64,000 bases of DNA from Taeniopygia guttata (taxonomy: Eukaryota > Chordata > Aves > Passeriformes > Estrildidae): positions 54,716,001 through 54,780,000 of the forward strand of contig NC_133030.1 of assembly GCF_048771995.1 (NCBI RefSeq), in the 5' to 3' direction. Below the pieces are notes generated by a model. It saw only the letters and a list, made by a program, of their open reading frames with translations. It was not told the DNA's origin and ran no database searches. Of the stretch, positions 1 through 13,070 are shown in pieces. The stretch's first letter is position 1, and each line of letters starts with the position of its first letter. The translations under genes and the position numbers were made by a program.

Positions 1-3000
1 CTTTCCCACTTACAGGGGCAGCCCTGCAGGGAAAGGAATGCCAGGGCCTCCCCTCCACCAGGTCAGCTAGAAAACAAAGCTCAGGGGCTGCTGTCTGGAG
101 AGATTTGGGGACAAGGGAAAGTGAGACTCCAGGATTTCAACCCTTGCTCTAGTGAGTCCTCACCGCAAAATATATTTTAATTCACATTTGCCTGCCATTT
201 GGCTGCCCTGAGCAGCAGCATAGGGGGTCTTTCTTTTCCTTTTGCAGATGAGCAGGTGTTTGTTGTTGCGTGCAAAGTGAGGCGGTTTTTTGCTTTTTAA
301 GGTATAGAAAATAAACTGCAGCCTTGCAACTCCCTAGTGCTTTACAGAGCAATCTGAGGCAGGAAATGTGGCCAAATCCCTCAGGCAGACAAGAAAACTC
401 CTGAGGCTTCCTCACATTCCAGTGTGTGCACCAAGCAGCTGAGCCCCTGGGTCTGAAAGAGATGGTTTTATCCTGATGCTGCCTCCTGGGGACAACACTG
501 AGCCACTCAGGCAGGATGAGGAGTATGCCAGTGACCTTTTTCAACTCAGAAAAACTGCAGAATAATTTAGATTGGGAGGCATCTATAGACTTTACTTGGT
601 CTAACCTAGCTCCAAGCATGGCTACCTTTGGTGGTAGAGCAGGCTGCTCATGGCTGTGTCCCACTGAATCTTGAACACCTTAAAGGACAGAATTATCACA
701 TGAATATGTCTTTTTTTTTTTCCCTTATGCCCCATCCTTTTCTACAATATGTGATTGTTACCTTGAGCCTTTTCACTGCACAGACCTGAGATGAGTTTGC
801 CTCTTCTCCATAACCATCCACTGCTGATTAGACAAGATAAGACAGAAGGGAGCTTTCTTTAGCCTTCTGTGGTTTGGAAAGGTCAGCTTAACAAAAAGAT
901 TAACCATTGCCCCAGCCTGGTGCTTGGGATGTCTTGGCTTAGTGACTTATCCAGCACCAACCTCCCTGACACTGTTGGCAGGTAGCCAGAGGAACGTGGC
1001 TCCAAAGTCTCCAGCTCTGAGGGGAACCTCTTTGCGTTACTACAGGAGGTGAGTTTCTCACTGCTGCCATCTGGACTCTTTGGAGTAGATTTTTTCCATG
1101 TAGTGATCACCTGCCATGAAGATTGTGCTTGAACAATGCAGGTGTTTCTTTGACACCTAAATAGAAATTTTTAAAAAATTGTGCTGGATCTGATAAGTAC
1201 GGAGCAGATGGTCTTTGAGGTCTCTGTGCTTAACCTCTCCAGCCATAAACTGGACAATGTAAGACTTTTTGTCTTTCCTTTATCTGTCTTCTATAGGGAC
1301 ATTTTCAAGGTCTTTGTGTATGGGCTGTCTTTCCTGAGTCCATACAATGTTCAGCAAATGGCAACTCTTATTCTATGTGGGTATTGTGTGACATAAACCA
1401 CAGAAAGAAAGCAGGTGAGACTTTCTTTCCATGGTTGTTGCTGTAGCTGTGCTACCAGTGACTCACAAATCAATACGCTTCACTTCCACCACAATTTTCA
1501 TGGGTAAGGGAGGTGTTTCCACAGCACAGATGTGGAGGAAGCCATGGTGACAGAGTGTGTGGGAGGGGGGCTCTACAGGTGCCTCAGCTGCTCCTTGTCA
1601 CACCAGCCACACTGTGCACTGGCACTACTAAGAGGTGAATGACAATAGCTATTGCTATTTTCTCCTGTTGGGACAAGTACCCCCTTGTTTAAAAATCCAC
1701 ACCTCTGTGCACACCTACACAATACTCCAAATCATTGCAATATGTGGACTGCGATGATATGAATAACATAAATATTCCTTTGTACTTGTTAAAAGATTTA
1801 AGCTCTCCCCTCCACCCACCCTCCCCTGTGTGCCTCCATATATGTGATAATATGGGATTATAAAACAGTGCTGTTATTCCTGTGGGGTTTGGTTATTTAA
1901 CATTGTACTGAGCAAAGTTATCAGAGCAATCCCGACGGACTAAAATAACTCTTTGTTTATGATGTGATGTTTGCAAAATGTGAGCCAAAAATAGCTATTG
2001 GCTGGTTGGCTTGAAACACTGCTGACCTTTTAGCACACCCAGCAGAATCCACCAGTGCAGAAATCCCTGTGCTCTGGGTGTGCATCAAACCACCCTCTAC
2101 TCATCTCTCCAGCATCTGACTCCTGCTACCCTGGGTCACTGGTGTCCAGTCCCGTTTGCTGTCAGTCCCCTTGTGGCATGTGCTGAAGGGAGAGAGGTGT
2201 CACCTCCACCCAGGAGCTGGAACACTGTCCAGGCTTCCAGGTGGGGAGAGGTCTGTAGGATCACACCACCACCTGCCCCACTTCCATGACAGCTTTAGGG
2301 AATCCAGAGCCAATCACAATCCTAAACATGTTCTGAACAGTTTCCCCCTCCACACACAGAGACAGATCTGGACCTGGATTCCAGATGGAAGTCAGGAGAC
2401 CATTCCTGATTGTGCTCAGCAAGGGTGTCCAGCTTTCTGCCCTGCATGCCACCTTTTCCTCCCTAGTTTCCACTTCTCCATCCAGCTCAAGACTTTGCTG
2501 GCCAATGCACTGATAAACACTTAACACCCCTGAAAAAGCAAAGTGTGTTAATTAAAGGTGTCAGTCAAAGTCTTATGAAGCCCTGGTCTCTGCAACTCTT
2601 TTAGTCATGTATAACCAACTCTCCACTATTCTGTCTTCCCTATCATTGAAGACCCTCCTGTAATTGTCCTAGGGTGACTCAAAATTTGCCCTAAACCAGG
2701 ACAATGAACAAAGGCCATTTTATCCTCTGTCCCACTGAATCTACAGTCCCACACCAAAAGGCAAGGAATCAATCTGGAAATTCCTGCACAGATCTGACGC
2801 CCTCTTCTCAGCCACACAGATGACAGTGACAGAGTTGCCTCCTGCTCATCTCTATTCCTTCTCACAGTGCCTTCTGTCCATTATTACTCCTTCTCACCAT
2901 TCTCCCACCTTCTAGGCTGAGAGAAAAATCCCAGGGCACACAGGAATGAAGGCACCTCATAAATCAGGGACCCAATTGAATGTGCAGAGACATCAGGAGC

Positions 3001-4808
3001 AAGTAAAGGCATTACCCAGGGGTAAGGGGAGATGTGCTTTTTCCAGGGGTCTGTTCCTGCCTTGACCCATGGAATCACCAGTGGGAAAGTCCAAGAGGCA
3101 GGGAAGACTCTGTCAGACTGATGGAGTTACACACAGAAGAGAAGCTTTGCAACTCCAATTTTTCTCAAGTCAGTCCTCATTGACTTGACACAAGGCACAG
3201 CACTTGGTTTGCAGGATACAAAGCAATGTAAGACATCACCCCAATGCATGAAGTGAAAAATCTCTTTGCTGGCTCTGTTTGAAGAAAACATCGGCTCCTG
3301 CTGGATCCTGAGGGAAGCTCCAGACTGGACCCAGAGCTCTGGTGATGTACAGAAATGATTGTGAGGAACTGAGACTGCAACACTGCTTTGAGGCAGCCTT
3401 CCCTGCAGTGCACAGAGCTTGTGGAATGGAGAGGCTTGAAGAAATCACCTGTGAAATACATGAAAGCTTTTCCTGTGCAAACTGTAAATATTTGAAAGTT
3501 CACTCACTTGGTTTCATTTAGGGGTATTTTTTACAGAGTAATACCATCTTGATACAAGACACCCATCAGATTTCAAATTACTCCTGCCATTCTTTCACAA
3601 AATGAGCAAAACTTTATGCTTTCTTCTGCTTTATTCTCAGAAACTTCTACTTTAGCCTAAATATTTTTAGGTATGCAGTAAATATATTCTGACCTGTTTT
3701 AGTCAGAATGCTCTTAATGTTACATTTTAGCCCAAACAGGAAAAGACTGCAAACTAAACCAAAAGAAAAAAAGGGTCTTAGAAGCATCAGGCAAGCAGCT
3801 TGAATAAAGGATACCCTTAGCAGGACAGCCCAGAGCAGAAGGCTGGTGGGTCTTTCCAAAAACAATGCTCTCAGCAAACATATTGCTTAACCTCTGTAGG
3901 AAGGAGTGTAACAGCAAGAAGAAGGAACCTGAAATTATTAATAAATTCTACTTATTTGGCTATTATATACTTTTCCTGTGTTCTACAAGAAATGCATAGG
4001 TATTGGTAAGACATTGAAAAATATCTTACTGTGTACCTGCTGGAAATGACTAGTCCTACTTTTAAATAATTTTCCAGTGGGGTTGGGATCAGACTGGTTG
4101 TATAAGGGATGCTATATCAGCCTACCTCAAATTTATTTTTATATAAAATAGACAAAACCTGTGGAAAGGGAAGATGAAAGCAGAAAGAGATCAGCATCCA
4201 ACCTGTGAAACTCAACCAGTTTCAAACCTGGTTTGATCCACATTTCTGCTCTGGATCACTGTGCAAAGTTATTACTCCCCACTTGACCATCCTGATGATA
4301 CCAGCTGGGGTTTCACTTGTAGAATATAAGCAGTAATGGGCAGCAGATAGATCTTCAATAAGGACTGGGTATTCTATTAACCCTTTCAGAGGTTGACAAA
4401 TTCTTGCTTTGCTGCTTGATCACAAGATGTTTTCAGGAATTATCTGCAAGGAAATCTGGCTCAGGCAACACTGATCTCAGATTTGACCTGCTTGCCTTTT
4501 GTTACTTCACATCCTTATTTTATCATTCTTTGAAGACAAGTGTATTTTCCATGTAACAATTCCATCTTGAAGAGGGTTAGCACACAAAGGCCAGATTATT
4601 GGAGAATCGGGAGCAAAGCCCCTTGAGACACCTGTGCAAATTGCAGCTGAGGCAGATGGTATTTAAACAGAACGTGTGGGCACAATTAGGGGGAGAGGAG
4701 AAGCCACAGAGGACCTGGAAGGCAGACTGACAATATCTCGTAGCCTTGGCAACACCTTCTCCTGATTGCCCACATCAAATGCAGAGGATGGGGCATGGAG
4801 AGGATGGG
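1..4808. other. Intergenic, nothing recognised
   Basis: No coding exon, RNA gene or transposon recognised. The AT-rich stretch 1900-2040, with a MEF2-like AAAAATAG, reads like a possible conserved element. Confidence 0.6.
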
Positions 4809-4839
4809 CAAAGATGGCACTAATCAAGTGCCATCTTTG
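4809..4839. repeat. Perfect inverted repeat: 13-bp arms, 5-nt loop
   Basis: CAAAGATGGCACT and its exact reverse complement AGTGCCATCTTTG flank the loop AATCA. Pairing does not extend clearly beyond the arms, so it is too short for a typical microRNA precursor. Confidence 0.9.
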
Positions 4840-7520
4840 ATGACCTTCTTAATTTCTGCCATTCTGCTCTGAAGGGCTCCTGCCTTTCTCCCAGATGATG
4901 GAGAAATGTTGTGCACTCACCCAAAGGAGCACTGAGCAGGTGATATCACCACAACAAATAACTCCGAACCTCCAAGTTGCTCCATTAGATATACAGGACA
5001 CACAAAATAAAGTTTTCAGATGTACCTGTGGGCAGGGAGGGCTTTCTTCCACCTTGTTTGCTCACTCCCTGATCCATGGTGATATGCCAGGTGACATGAA
5101 GTCAGTGGGAAAAACCAGAGGTTTCTACAGGAAAAAACATTTAATTTTTTGAGATTATGGATGTTTAAAATTAAGGTAAAGCATGTCACTGCACAAGATA
5201 TGAAGAAAACTACATGGAGAACTTGTAGCATTAGGGTCATGAGGGATTGCCACAAAAAATGAAAAGAACATAGAAATATTTTCACTCTACCCTCTCTGGA
5301 AAAATCACATAGGGTATTGCATGGAAAAGCATTCATTTAGATGACAGAGAGATGATGTTTCTAATTTGATGTCACTACATTTCAGAATAAAACTTTCTGT
5401 GACATCTGCCAACTTACCTAAAATGTAAAAACTTCAGTATTTTACCTATGAAAGTGTTTCTAAGGTTTGTCAGCTAAAGAAAGCTAACAAAAAGTGAAAA
5501 AAACAACCTGAACTCTAATGTAAGCAATTCTTATTACCCTGGAATTGTAGGAGGAGTAAATAAAAAGGAATATCTACTGCAAGGGTAATAGGCATTTGAG
5601 GGGAAAAATGAGTAAATATGGAGCTGAAAAATCTGAAAAAAAAAAATTCCAGTTATTTTCAAAATCCTCCTCAACTTTCACAAAGCAATTGTAGGGGATA
5701 TGAACTCAGCTCACTCAGCTCCCTTTTGCAGGCTGTAGTCCCTGCAGGACCAAGCAGCCACTGCTCTTTACCTCTGCTCTGGTACTTCTGTTCCAGAACC
5801 TTCTGGCCAGCACAAGGATAAACCTCTTGCATGAGATTTCCCCAGACATTTGTCTTTCTTCCTTCAGTGACATCTGCCCATATCTGCTCCTTTTCCTCCA
5901 TAAGCAGCACTTTCTCAGCAGCATGGATAAGCATTTTGCATTCCACAAGTCCCAGTCAGGAAATCTTGGCTGGACATCTGATCTTGGATCTTCATTGACA
6001 CTTTGGCCTCACCTGCAGCTCAGTTATATATGTGCCTTGCAGTGGCTGGGGGATGCTCTGAGCACACCTGTACCACTCACCCCCTCAATACTTTAATGAT
6101 GTGCAGACAGCTACAAACAAAGCCAGTGAACATTCTCTAAGAGTCAATATGGCTGTTAACAATTCTTTTTCTCTCCCATTATGGACTATTGACACAGCTG
6201 TTCTCTTTCATCACTCAGACTATGGAGAAGAAGCATAATTTCCACATGAAAAGAACGTTAGTAAAATTTTCACCTCTCCTCACAAAACTGCTCTCCCATG
6301 TTAATCATTTGCAGGGACAGATTTGAACAAGTGTCAGTGCTTGCAACATCTGGAGCTTGGGAAACAGAGGGATCCCTCCACAGGCAGCTGGCAAGGTGAT
6401 GGGCAGGACAGCATGGGAGCGGGACAGGGGAGGAAAGTCTGGGAATATCTCGTACAGCTCAGGGCCTGGCAGTGCACAGCGTTTTGTGGATTAAAATGCA
6501 GGGGTGAACTGAGGGGTCGTGCAAGCCAATGCTCAGTCCCTGTGTCCAGCTTGACTTGACACGGGAGCTCAGCTTCTCCCTGAAAGCAGTGCCCTGGGGC
6601 AGTCTCAGGGGACAGGGTGAGGACATGGGCCATGCCAGAAGTGTATGCTTGGCTGGCAGGAGGAGCTGCCCAGACCCACCAGGCAGCTCAGGGTCACTGC
6701 AGCGAGGCCAGGCCACAGCTCTGTTCCTGCAGGAGGATGATCCAAGATCCTCCATGCATCCCACTCTGCCTTCACCCTCACAGCAGCTCCCTGGCACAGA
6801 GCACCCCTTCAGTCCCAGCACCTGCCCTGCCACACTCAGTGCAACATCTCTGTCCCCAGATTGGGGTAACGCACTGGATCCCCCAGCAGCGGGAGCAGGG
6901 CCGAACCCGCACCATTTTCTTGATATATTATCAGACTTTGTATTTTTAAAATATGAGAATAATATTTCTCTTTGCCTGTGTCGGGAGTGTTCTGGGTGGG
7001 TTTGCAGCACTGCTTCTGGGAGAGCATCCAACGTCCTCTGCCGTGTTTGGAAAGGGTGGCTCCCGCCAGCCCTGCCGTTGATGACATTGGCAGCTGCTGC
7101 AGATTTGGCCCACGGACCTTGTTCTCCTTGCTGATTTTCATCCCATCTCTCATGGTTTTTTCCACCCGACCTCCTCCCTCCAGGACAAAGATAATCGTCT
7201 CCCTGGCTGCTCCTTGCGGTTGCCCTCGCTGTCCCCCAGCAGCTGGTGCCACATGTCCCCAGCGCAGCCACCACGGCCCTGCTTTCCAGCGCTGCCACCA
7301 GCCCAGGGATGCAGGCAGCTCGCTCCTGCTGCCATCCCTCCCCAGCTGGGAGTCTCCTGCTTTTAGAGGCTTTTTGCACGGCCGTGAAGGCAAAGCACAG
7401 CCTCTCCCCAGCCCAGGACTGGCTCGGGAATGCCACATCTCTCTGGCTATAATGGTGTGGAGATGCCATGGGCTGGAGGCTCACAGCAGCCAGAGCAGCC
7501 CCCTCGGGCAGCGGCTCGGC
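4840..7520. other. Intergenic; GC rises toward the minisatellite
   Basis: No gene recognised. From about 6500 the sequence becomes GC-rich, so long chance open frames appear on both strands. Confidence 0.6.
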
Positions 7521-7960
7521 AGGGACACACCATCCCTGAGGCTCAGGGACACACCATATTTGAGGTTCAGGCATACACCATCCCTGAGGCTCTGGGACAC
7601 ACCACCCCTGAGGCTCTGGGACACCGTCCCTGAGGCTCTGGGACACACCATCCCTGAGGCTCAGGGACACACCATATTTGAGATTCGGGCACACACCATC
7701 CCTGAGGCTCAGCAGGGACACATCATCCCTGAGGCTCTGGGACACACCATATTTGAGATTCGGGCACACACCATCCCTGAGGCTCTGGGACACCATCCCT
7801 GAGGTTCAGGCACACACCATCCCTGAGGCTCTGGGACACCATCCCTGAGGTTCAGGCACACACCATCCCTGAGGCTCAGCAGGGACACACCGTCCCTGAG
7901 GCTCAGCAGGGACACACCATCCCTGAGGCTCTGGGACACCATCCCTGAGATCCTGGGAGG
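7521..7960. repeat. Minisatellite, about 18 copies of a 22/24/27-bp unit
   Basis: The main unit is CACACCATCCCTGAGG plus CTCTGGGA. A second type, CACACCATATTTGAG(A/G) plus TTC(G/A)GGCA, recurs three times. Length variants come from loss of CA (22 bp) or gain of CAG (27 bp). The mix of unit lengths is not a multiple of three throughout, so selection for a reading frame is unlikely, although open frames cross it on both strands. Confidence 0.95.
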
Positions 7961-10527
7961 AGGCAGAGTGCAAACTCTAGTGGAGAGCCTGCAGCCTGCC
8001 CCAGCCGAGGAGCAACAGGGAAGGATGGAGATGTGCTCCCTGCAGGTACAGTGCAGGGAGGAAAACCAGGAAAAGCGGGTTAGCTCCTACACCAATGGCT
8101 CTGCAAGCCCCCTGTGAGAGCATGAACATGCTGCCTTCCCAAGGGGCTGGAGCTGTGTCCAGGCAAGCACACACAGGGTGTCCAAGCCAGCTCTGACCAC
8201 GTCCATGCTGAAGTGGCAGAAGTGTCCTTGCAGCCTGGTTGCTCACGGGGTTTGCAGCCACCCCTGTCAGACCTGTCTCCACTGGTGTCAGTGCCTCTTG
8301 TGATAGACATGAGTCAGACAGATCTGGAAGGGACCCATCCTGAGCTCTACCAATACACAAAATTTGAGAGCCAGGTTTTGTGAGCAGAAGAGAGGAGAAG
8401 CTCCTGTACTGTAGAAAAAAATCCAAATTAGTCAGCATAGAAGTAAATTATTTTTTCAGTTCAGACTGCTGCTGCAAAGATGGGTTTTCTCCCTGTTTTT
8501 CCAGCCCTGATGTGTCTTCCTGCATGGAGACCAGTGCTTTCTGGGGATCAGCCCTCTCTCTTCATCACCTCCAAGGCTGGGCTGTGTGTTATCCCTGTCT
8601 GTAAAAAGCAAACAGAAAACTCGCAGCCCTGTGTCCTCCTTTATACAACTGTTAGGAGTATAACAGAGGAACAGACAATTCCCTATGAAAAAACCATAAA
8701 TCTCCTGTCATATCTTTGCCGCATCTCAGCACAGATTTAGCCTGATACCTCCTGGTGACTGAGTCTCCTCATCAGTGTAAGCAGTTTCCTGCATTTGCTG
8801 CTGCTGTGAAAGCAACTAATTCTCAGATGTTTGTATTTCCCATTACATCAAACCCAGCTGCTTTCTTTCCCCACTTTGGCACTCAGAGCTGAACCAATCT
8901 ATTGTCCAAGCAGCTGGAGTCAGCATTGCTGTCCCCCTGTTTAAGGAGCAGCCACTTCTTGCCAACTGCTCAGAGCAGCTCAGCACCTCCAGGCTCATTC
9001 CCATTTGATGTGCAACAGCTGCAACACTGAAAATCCCAATTCTGTCCTTCAGAATTGTGGAGGAGTCTTGGAAAAGTCAAGATATGCTATACTGGGTGTG
9101 ATTCTAAGATGCATTTAAGTTTAATTTAAAAAGAAATCAAGCTTCTGCATCTAAGATCTGAGATTTTAAGAAAACAGTGAATATTAAAATCACAAGACCT
9201 AGAAATGCTGTCATTATTAACAGCCACTTTCTGAGAACACCAAAAGGCTGGGCAGCCAAAGGCCAGGTTATGAGATCTGTGTAGCAGAGACATCTCCCTA
9301 CTCACAAAAACATGTCTTTCATAATTCCTTTTGGTGTGCCAGTTGGAAGAATGCTCTTGTAAGGAAGATACCTGGATTGCTCTACAGCTCAGGATCTGAT
9401 TTCCAGCTCTGCTGTGTTTTTTATCCTTGGGCTCAAAGAACTGATGTTTAAACTCTCTCTGCTTCAGTTTCCCCATTTGAAAACTAAGGAAGCCACTGAT
9501 CTCTTAAAATGGCCAAGATTCTGCAACTTTCTTTTATTCAAGTTTCCAAAGAACTTAGAAAAGTCACATAGACAGAACTGTAAATTACAAAGCATTATTT
9601 TTTAGATCAACTTTGTCTTGAACCAAACTCTCCTCTTTGACTCACAGTCCTTAATTGACACTGGCACGTTCTTGCCTTCATGCCTTTAATTGCTTCAACA
9701 TAAATTAATTAAAATGTAAATTAAATGATAGCTTGCGGGGAGATTGCAATTACCATGATTTCATCTTTCACTGCTACATCCCGTGGTACCAACAGGTCTG
9801 TGCAACAGGTATTCCAATTAATAGCAAACAATAAAGATGTCTGCAATCACTTACCTCTGTGCTGCAGGTTATTCAGTAAATGTTGTCTTGCACAATTAGT
9901 ATATGAGTATCTATCCCAAATCTCCAGCTCCATCAGACTGAGCTGTGAGAGGGGGAGGTCTTCATTCAGCAAGAAAAAAGGGAAAGATGCCCAAAAGTTC
10001 AGGCAAACCTTTAAGAAACCTTACAAAATGTTTTTCATGCAATAAACAGATGGTTGTTGAGATAGTTAAATGAAACAGAATACTTAAAGTTTTCATTTTT
10101 AATTGTGCCTTCACTAGGGCCTGCATGAGAATGGATCAGCCTCTCCACTATCCCTGTGTGCTCAGAGCCTTAGAGTTCAGAATGTCTTTAGGCTGAAATT
10201 ACCAAGTGTTATAAAGAATGTCAGTAATTAACCTGATTATTCCAAATCTGAAGACAGAGATGGGAGAGTCATGTTTGTGCTTGCTTACCTAGAAAAGGAA
10301 AACAAATTATTTCTAACAGAGACACGAAGAAAAAAATCACCAGGGCATTTCTAACAACTCTGAAAAAATAAGTGCAGTTTATCATCAGCCATCATAAAAT
10401 CCATCAGTTTGTTTGAAAAGGTAGTGGAAACTCAAGTTGTTTATTGTCAGAAAAACCCAGAGCTTATGATCTTCACTGTCTGATAAGCCCTAGGAACAGC
10501 CACAGGCAGGGACTGAAAGTGTGTTAC
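7961..10527. other. Intergenic, nothing recognised
   Basis: No gene. A TAATTA-rich stretch at 9640-9850 is a candidate conserved non-coding element. Confidence 0.6.
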
Positions 10528-10612
10528 TAAGGGCCACTCAGGTCCTGAATATCTCCAAGAATAGAGACACCACCACCTCCCTGAGCAACCTCTTCTGCTT
10601 TTCAGTCAGTCA
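10528..10612 (-). mobile_element. Older CR1 fragment
   Basis: The stretch CCTGAATATCTCCAAGAATA followed by GACACCACCACCTCCCTGAG and CAACCTCTTC resembles a different part or subfamily of the CR1 3' region, more diverged than the copy at 10668. Same orientation as that copy; they may be separate insertions. Confidence 0.6.
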
Positions 10613-10667
10613 AGGCTGAACTCATGGGAGAGTGGGAAGAAACAGCTGCCTTGTGTTCAAGACATGA

Positions 10668-10880
10668 AGAATCATAGAATCACAGAACAGTTTGGGTTGG
10701 AAGAGATCTTAGAGATCACCTTGTTTCAACCCCTGCAATATCCAGGGACACCTTCCAGTAGGCCAGGTTGCTCCAAGACCCATCCAGGTTGAACATTTCC
10801 AGGGATGGGACATGACAGCTTCTCTGGGTGACCTGTGCCAGGGCCTCACCACGCTCACTGTAATGAATTTCTTCCTGTTT
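10668..10880 (-). mobile_element. CR1 LINE 3' end fragment
   Basis: It begins AGAATCATAGAATCACAGAA on the + strand, the reverse complement of the ATTCTATGATTCT-type terminus of CR1. It then runs through GTTTGGGTTGGAAGAGATCT, AGGGACACCTTCCAGTAG and CAGCTTCTCTGGGTGACCTG, all classic avian CR1 phrases. It is 5'-truncated and non-coding. It is the clearest marker that the DNA is avian. Confidence 0.93.
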
Positions 10881-12439
10881 CAATGTGGCAAGAGGGGTCT
10901 TGAAATCTCGCCACCCCCTACAAACATCCTTGCAGCCAGGGAAGTGTGGGGAGTTTTCCCTGTGGGATGTGGGCTGTAGGCACAGCTGCAGCCTTTAGTC
11001 CAGGGCATGCAGGCAGCTCCAGCCACGTCCCCAGTGGCTCACTCAGAATAAGCCCTCGGTGTCTCTGGGTGCATGTGGAAAATCAGTACTTGTGCCATGG
11101 TGCTACCTACATATGCTGCAATTTGTCCAGTTCCTGCGGTCCAACAAGCCTATTTTTGTAGGGTGCTGAAAACATGGCCCTTAATTACTGCCTTCAGCAG
11201 GGAGTGGGATTATCCAGCAGATGAGAGAAGCAGCCTTGCTGCTCTCAGGGATGACACATTGGCCAGCTGAACTCCAGTCAACAGTCCTGCTCTGAGTCAC
11301 ATCTTGTGCCCTCTCCAAAAGTAATAGTGCTGTTTTTTAAATTTATGGAAGAGTTTATACCTTGTACATTTGTAATCAGTACTTTTTTTGCTCTTCCCAT
11401 GAAATGTTAAGGGAAAAAAAAAAAAAAAAGGACTGGCTTTCATCCTGTGGCATGGTCACTGAAAATTCTTACTGCTGCTATGGTATGAGAATGATGTACC
11501 TAGTCCTACAAAGATGGGACAGAAAGCTGCAGAGGGCCTCAGACCTGTCTGTGTCACAGGCACCCCCATGAGAAGCAGAACCAGACTGAGGAGATACAGC
11601 CCATCAGAAAAACCTGCCCAGGGCAAAGGAAGGCAGGAAGAAAGGAGATTATAAACCCTTTTCAGATGGTGCATGTGTTTAGGCATTGCCAACTCAGAGC
11701 AGAACACCTCCTCTTTCCAGCCTTTTAATGCATTTTGCTTTTCAAGTGTTTTCCCTTCTTCACTGTTGCTTGCTCTTGGCCACTGAGTGACATTAATGTT
11801 AGTTTTTCTTAAGTAGGACTCTCCCTACTTGTGTCCCTGCACAAGAGTGGCTCCACACATGTCCTAGAAAAGTCAGCAATTTTTGTTTACACAGGGTTTT
11901 TTTTCCATTCTTTAACTTCTTCAAATGGAAGTCTTGAAAGGTTAGACAGTGGAAAAAGGAAGATTTGGAAAAAATATCTGAACATTGTACTTTCCCTGGC
12001 AAGCATATGGAGGAAAAGTTGAGAGGAGGTGGTGATGAGGGTAGGGAGTGGAAAAGAAAAACTTGACTGAAAGAAAAAAAAAAGAACTTTTTTATTTTGA
12101 AAATTGACAAGTGGAGACAAAATCAATAGTTTCACATTTCCTGAAATTTCTCATGAAATTGCTATTTTGCCAAAATGAAGCTTTCCAGTGAGTCCCCTCC
12201 CTTTTGTCACAGTTAAGTATATTTCCATTGGAAAATATATGTGTATCAAATCCAGGATGAAGAACAAACTAATGCTGGAGTGCCATGTCCAGGGCACAGG
12301 GTGGTAGTACTGGGGAACTGGGATAGAAAAGATGCTTATTATATTTGCAAATAGCTCCAGCATGGAAAGGCAAATCCGTGCTGGATCATAAGCTGGTGTT
12401 AAGTAACCCCCTGAAAATCATTAGAAAGAGAAATGGTCT

Positions 12440-13070
12440 GAAGAAAAGTAGATGAAATTCAATTAGGACAAATTTGAACTCTCAGCTACAGGAAGGAACA
12501 GGTTTTCCTGCTTATGGGAGATAAGAAACTACTTTGCTATCAGCTGGGTAGGAAAGGACCTGAAGGTTTCAGTGGGTCACACCTTGACTGCAAATCAACA
12601 TTGCTGTTGTAAAATGTCAGATATTGTAGTGACCTACAGACAGGATTGAGGCTGATAAGCCACATAAAGTAATTCAAGTCTGTTTAACATCAGAAAAATT
12701 TTAGCTTCAACTACTGCATTCAGCTGGGAGGCATTTTAAGCTCTTTAATTCACTGGAAGGAGTTCAGAGGAGACAACAGCTGGGGTGAGCAAGGACCCAA
12801 AACCACAACTTGACCTTGGGAAGGTCAGAAGATGTGGATATGTTCTTCCTGGAGAAGAGAGGAAGAATTCAAAGGATGTGAAGAAAAAAAATACATTTTT
12901 CCCCAATACAGCTGTGGGTAGGACAAAAATAATGTGCTCAAGTTACAACGGGAGATTCAGACAAAACCCAGCAGAGCTTTGGGTTGGTGCAGCTGGAGCT
13001 GCTGAGCAGAGGCACGTGGGGTCTTTGGATATTTAACAAGAGATTGGACAACTACTTTAAGAAATAGCAC
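12440..13070 (+). mobile_element. Diverged CR1 LINE fragment, sense orientation
   Basis: Scattered phrases match the 3' coding part and UTR of CR1 in order: GATGAAATTCAATTAGGACA, AGCTGGGTAGGAAAGGACCT, TTCACTGGAAGGAGTTCAGA, TTCTTCCTGGAGAAGAGAGG, GTGCTCAAGTTACAACGGGA and AACAAGAGATTGGACAACTA. The frame is broken and the element is old. The boundaries are approximate. Confidence 0.7.

Noticed and set aside
4809..4839. MicroRNA precursor
   Set aside because: The stem is only 13 bp and flanking bases do not pair.
6459..7796. 445-codon open frame on the - strand
   Set aside because: It lies in GC-rich DNA and runs through the minisatellite, which gives its repeated SLRDGV text. There is no domain, no exon structure, and the repeat length classes break frame elsewhere.
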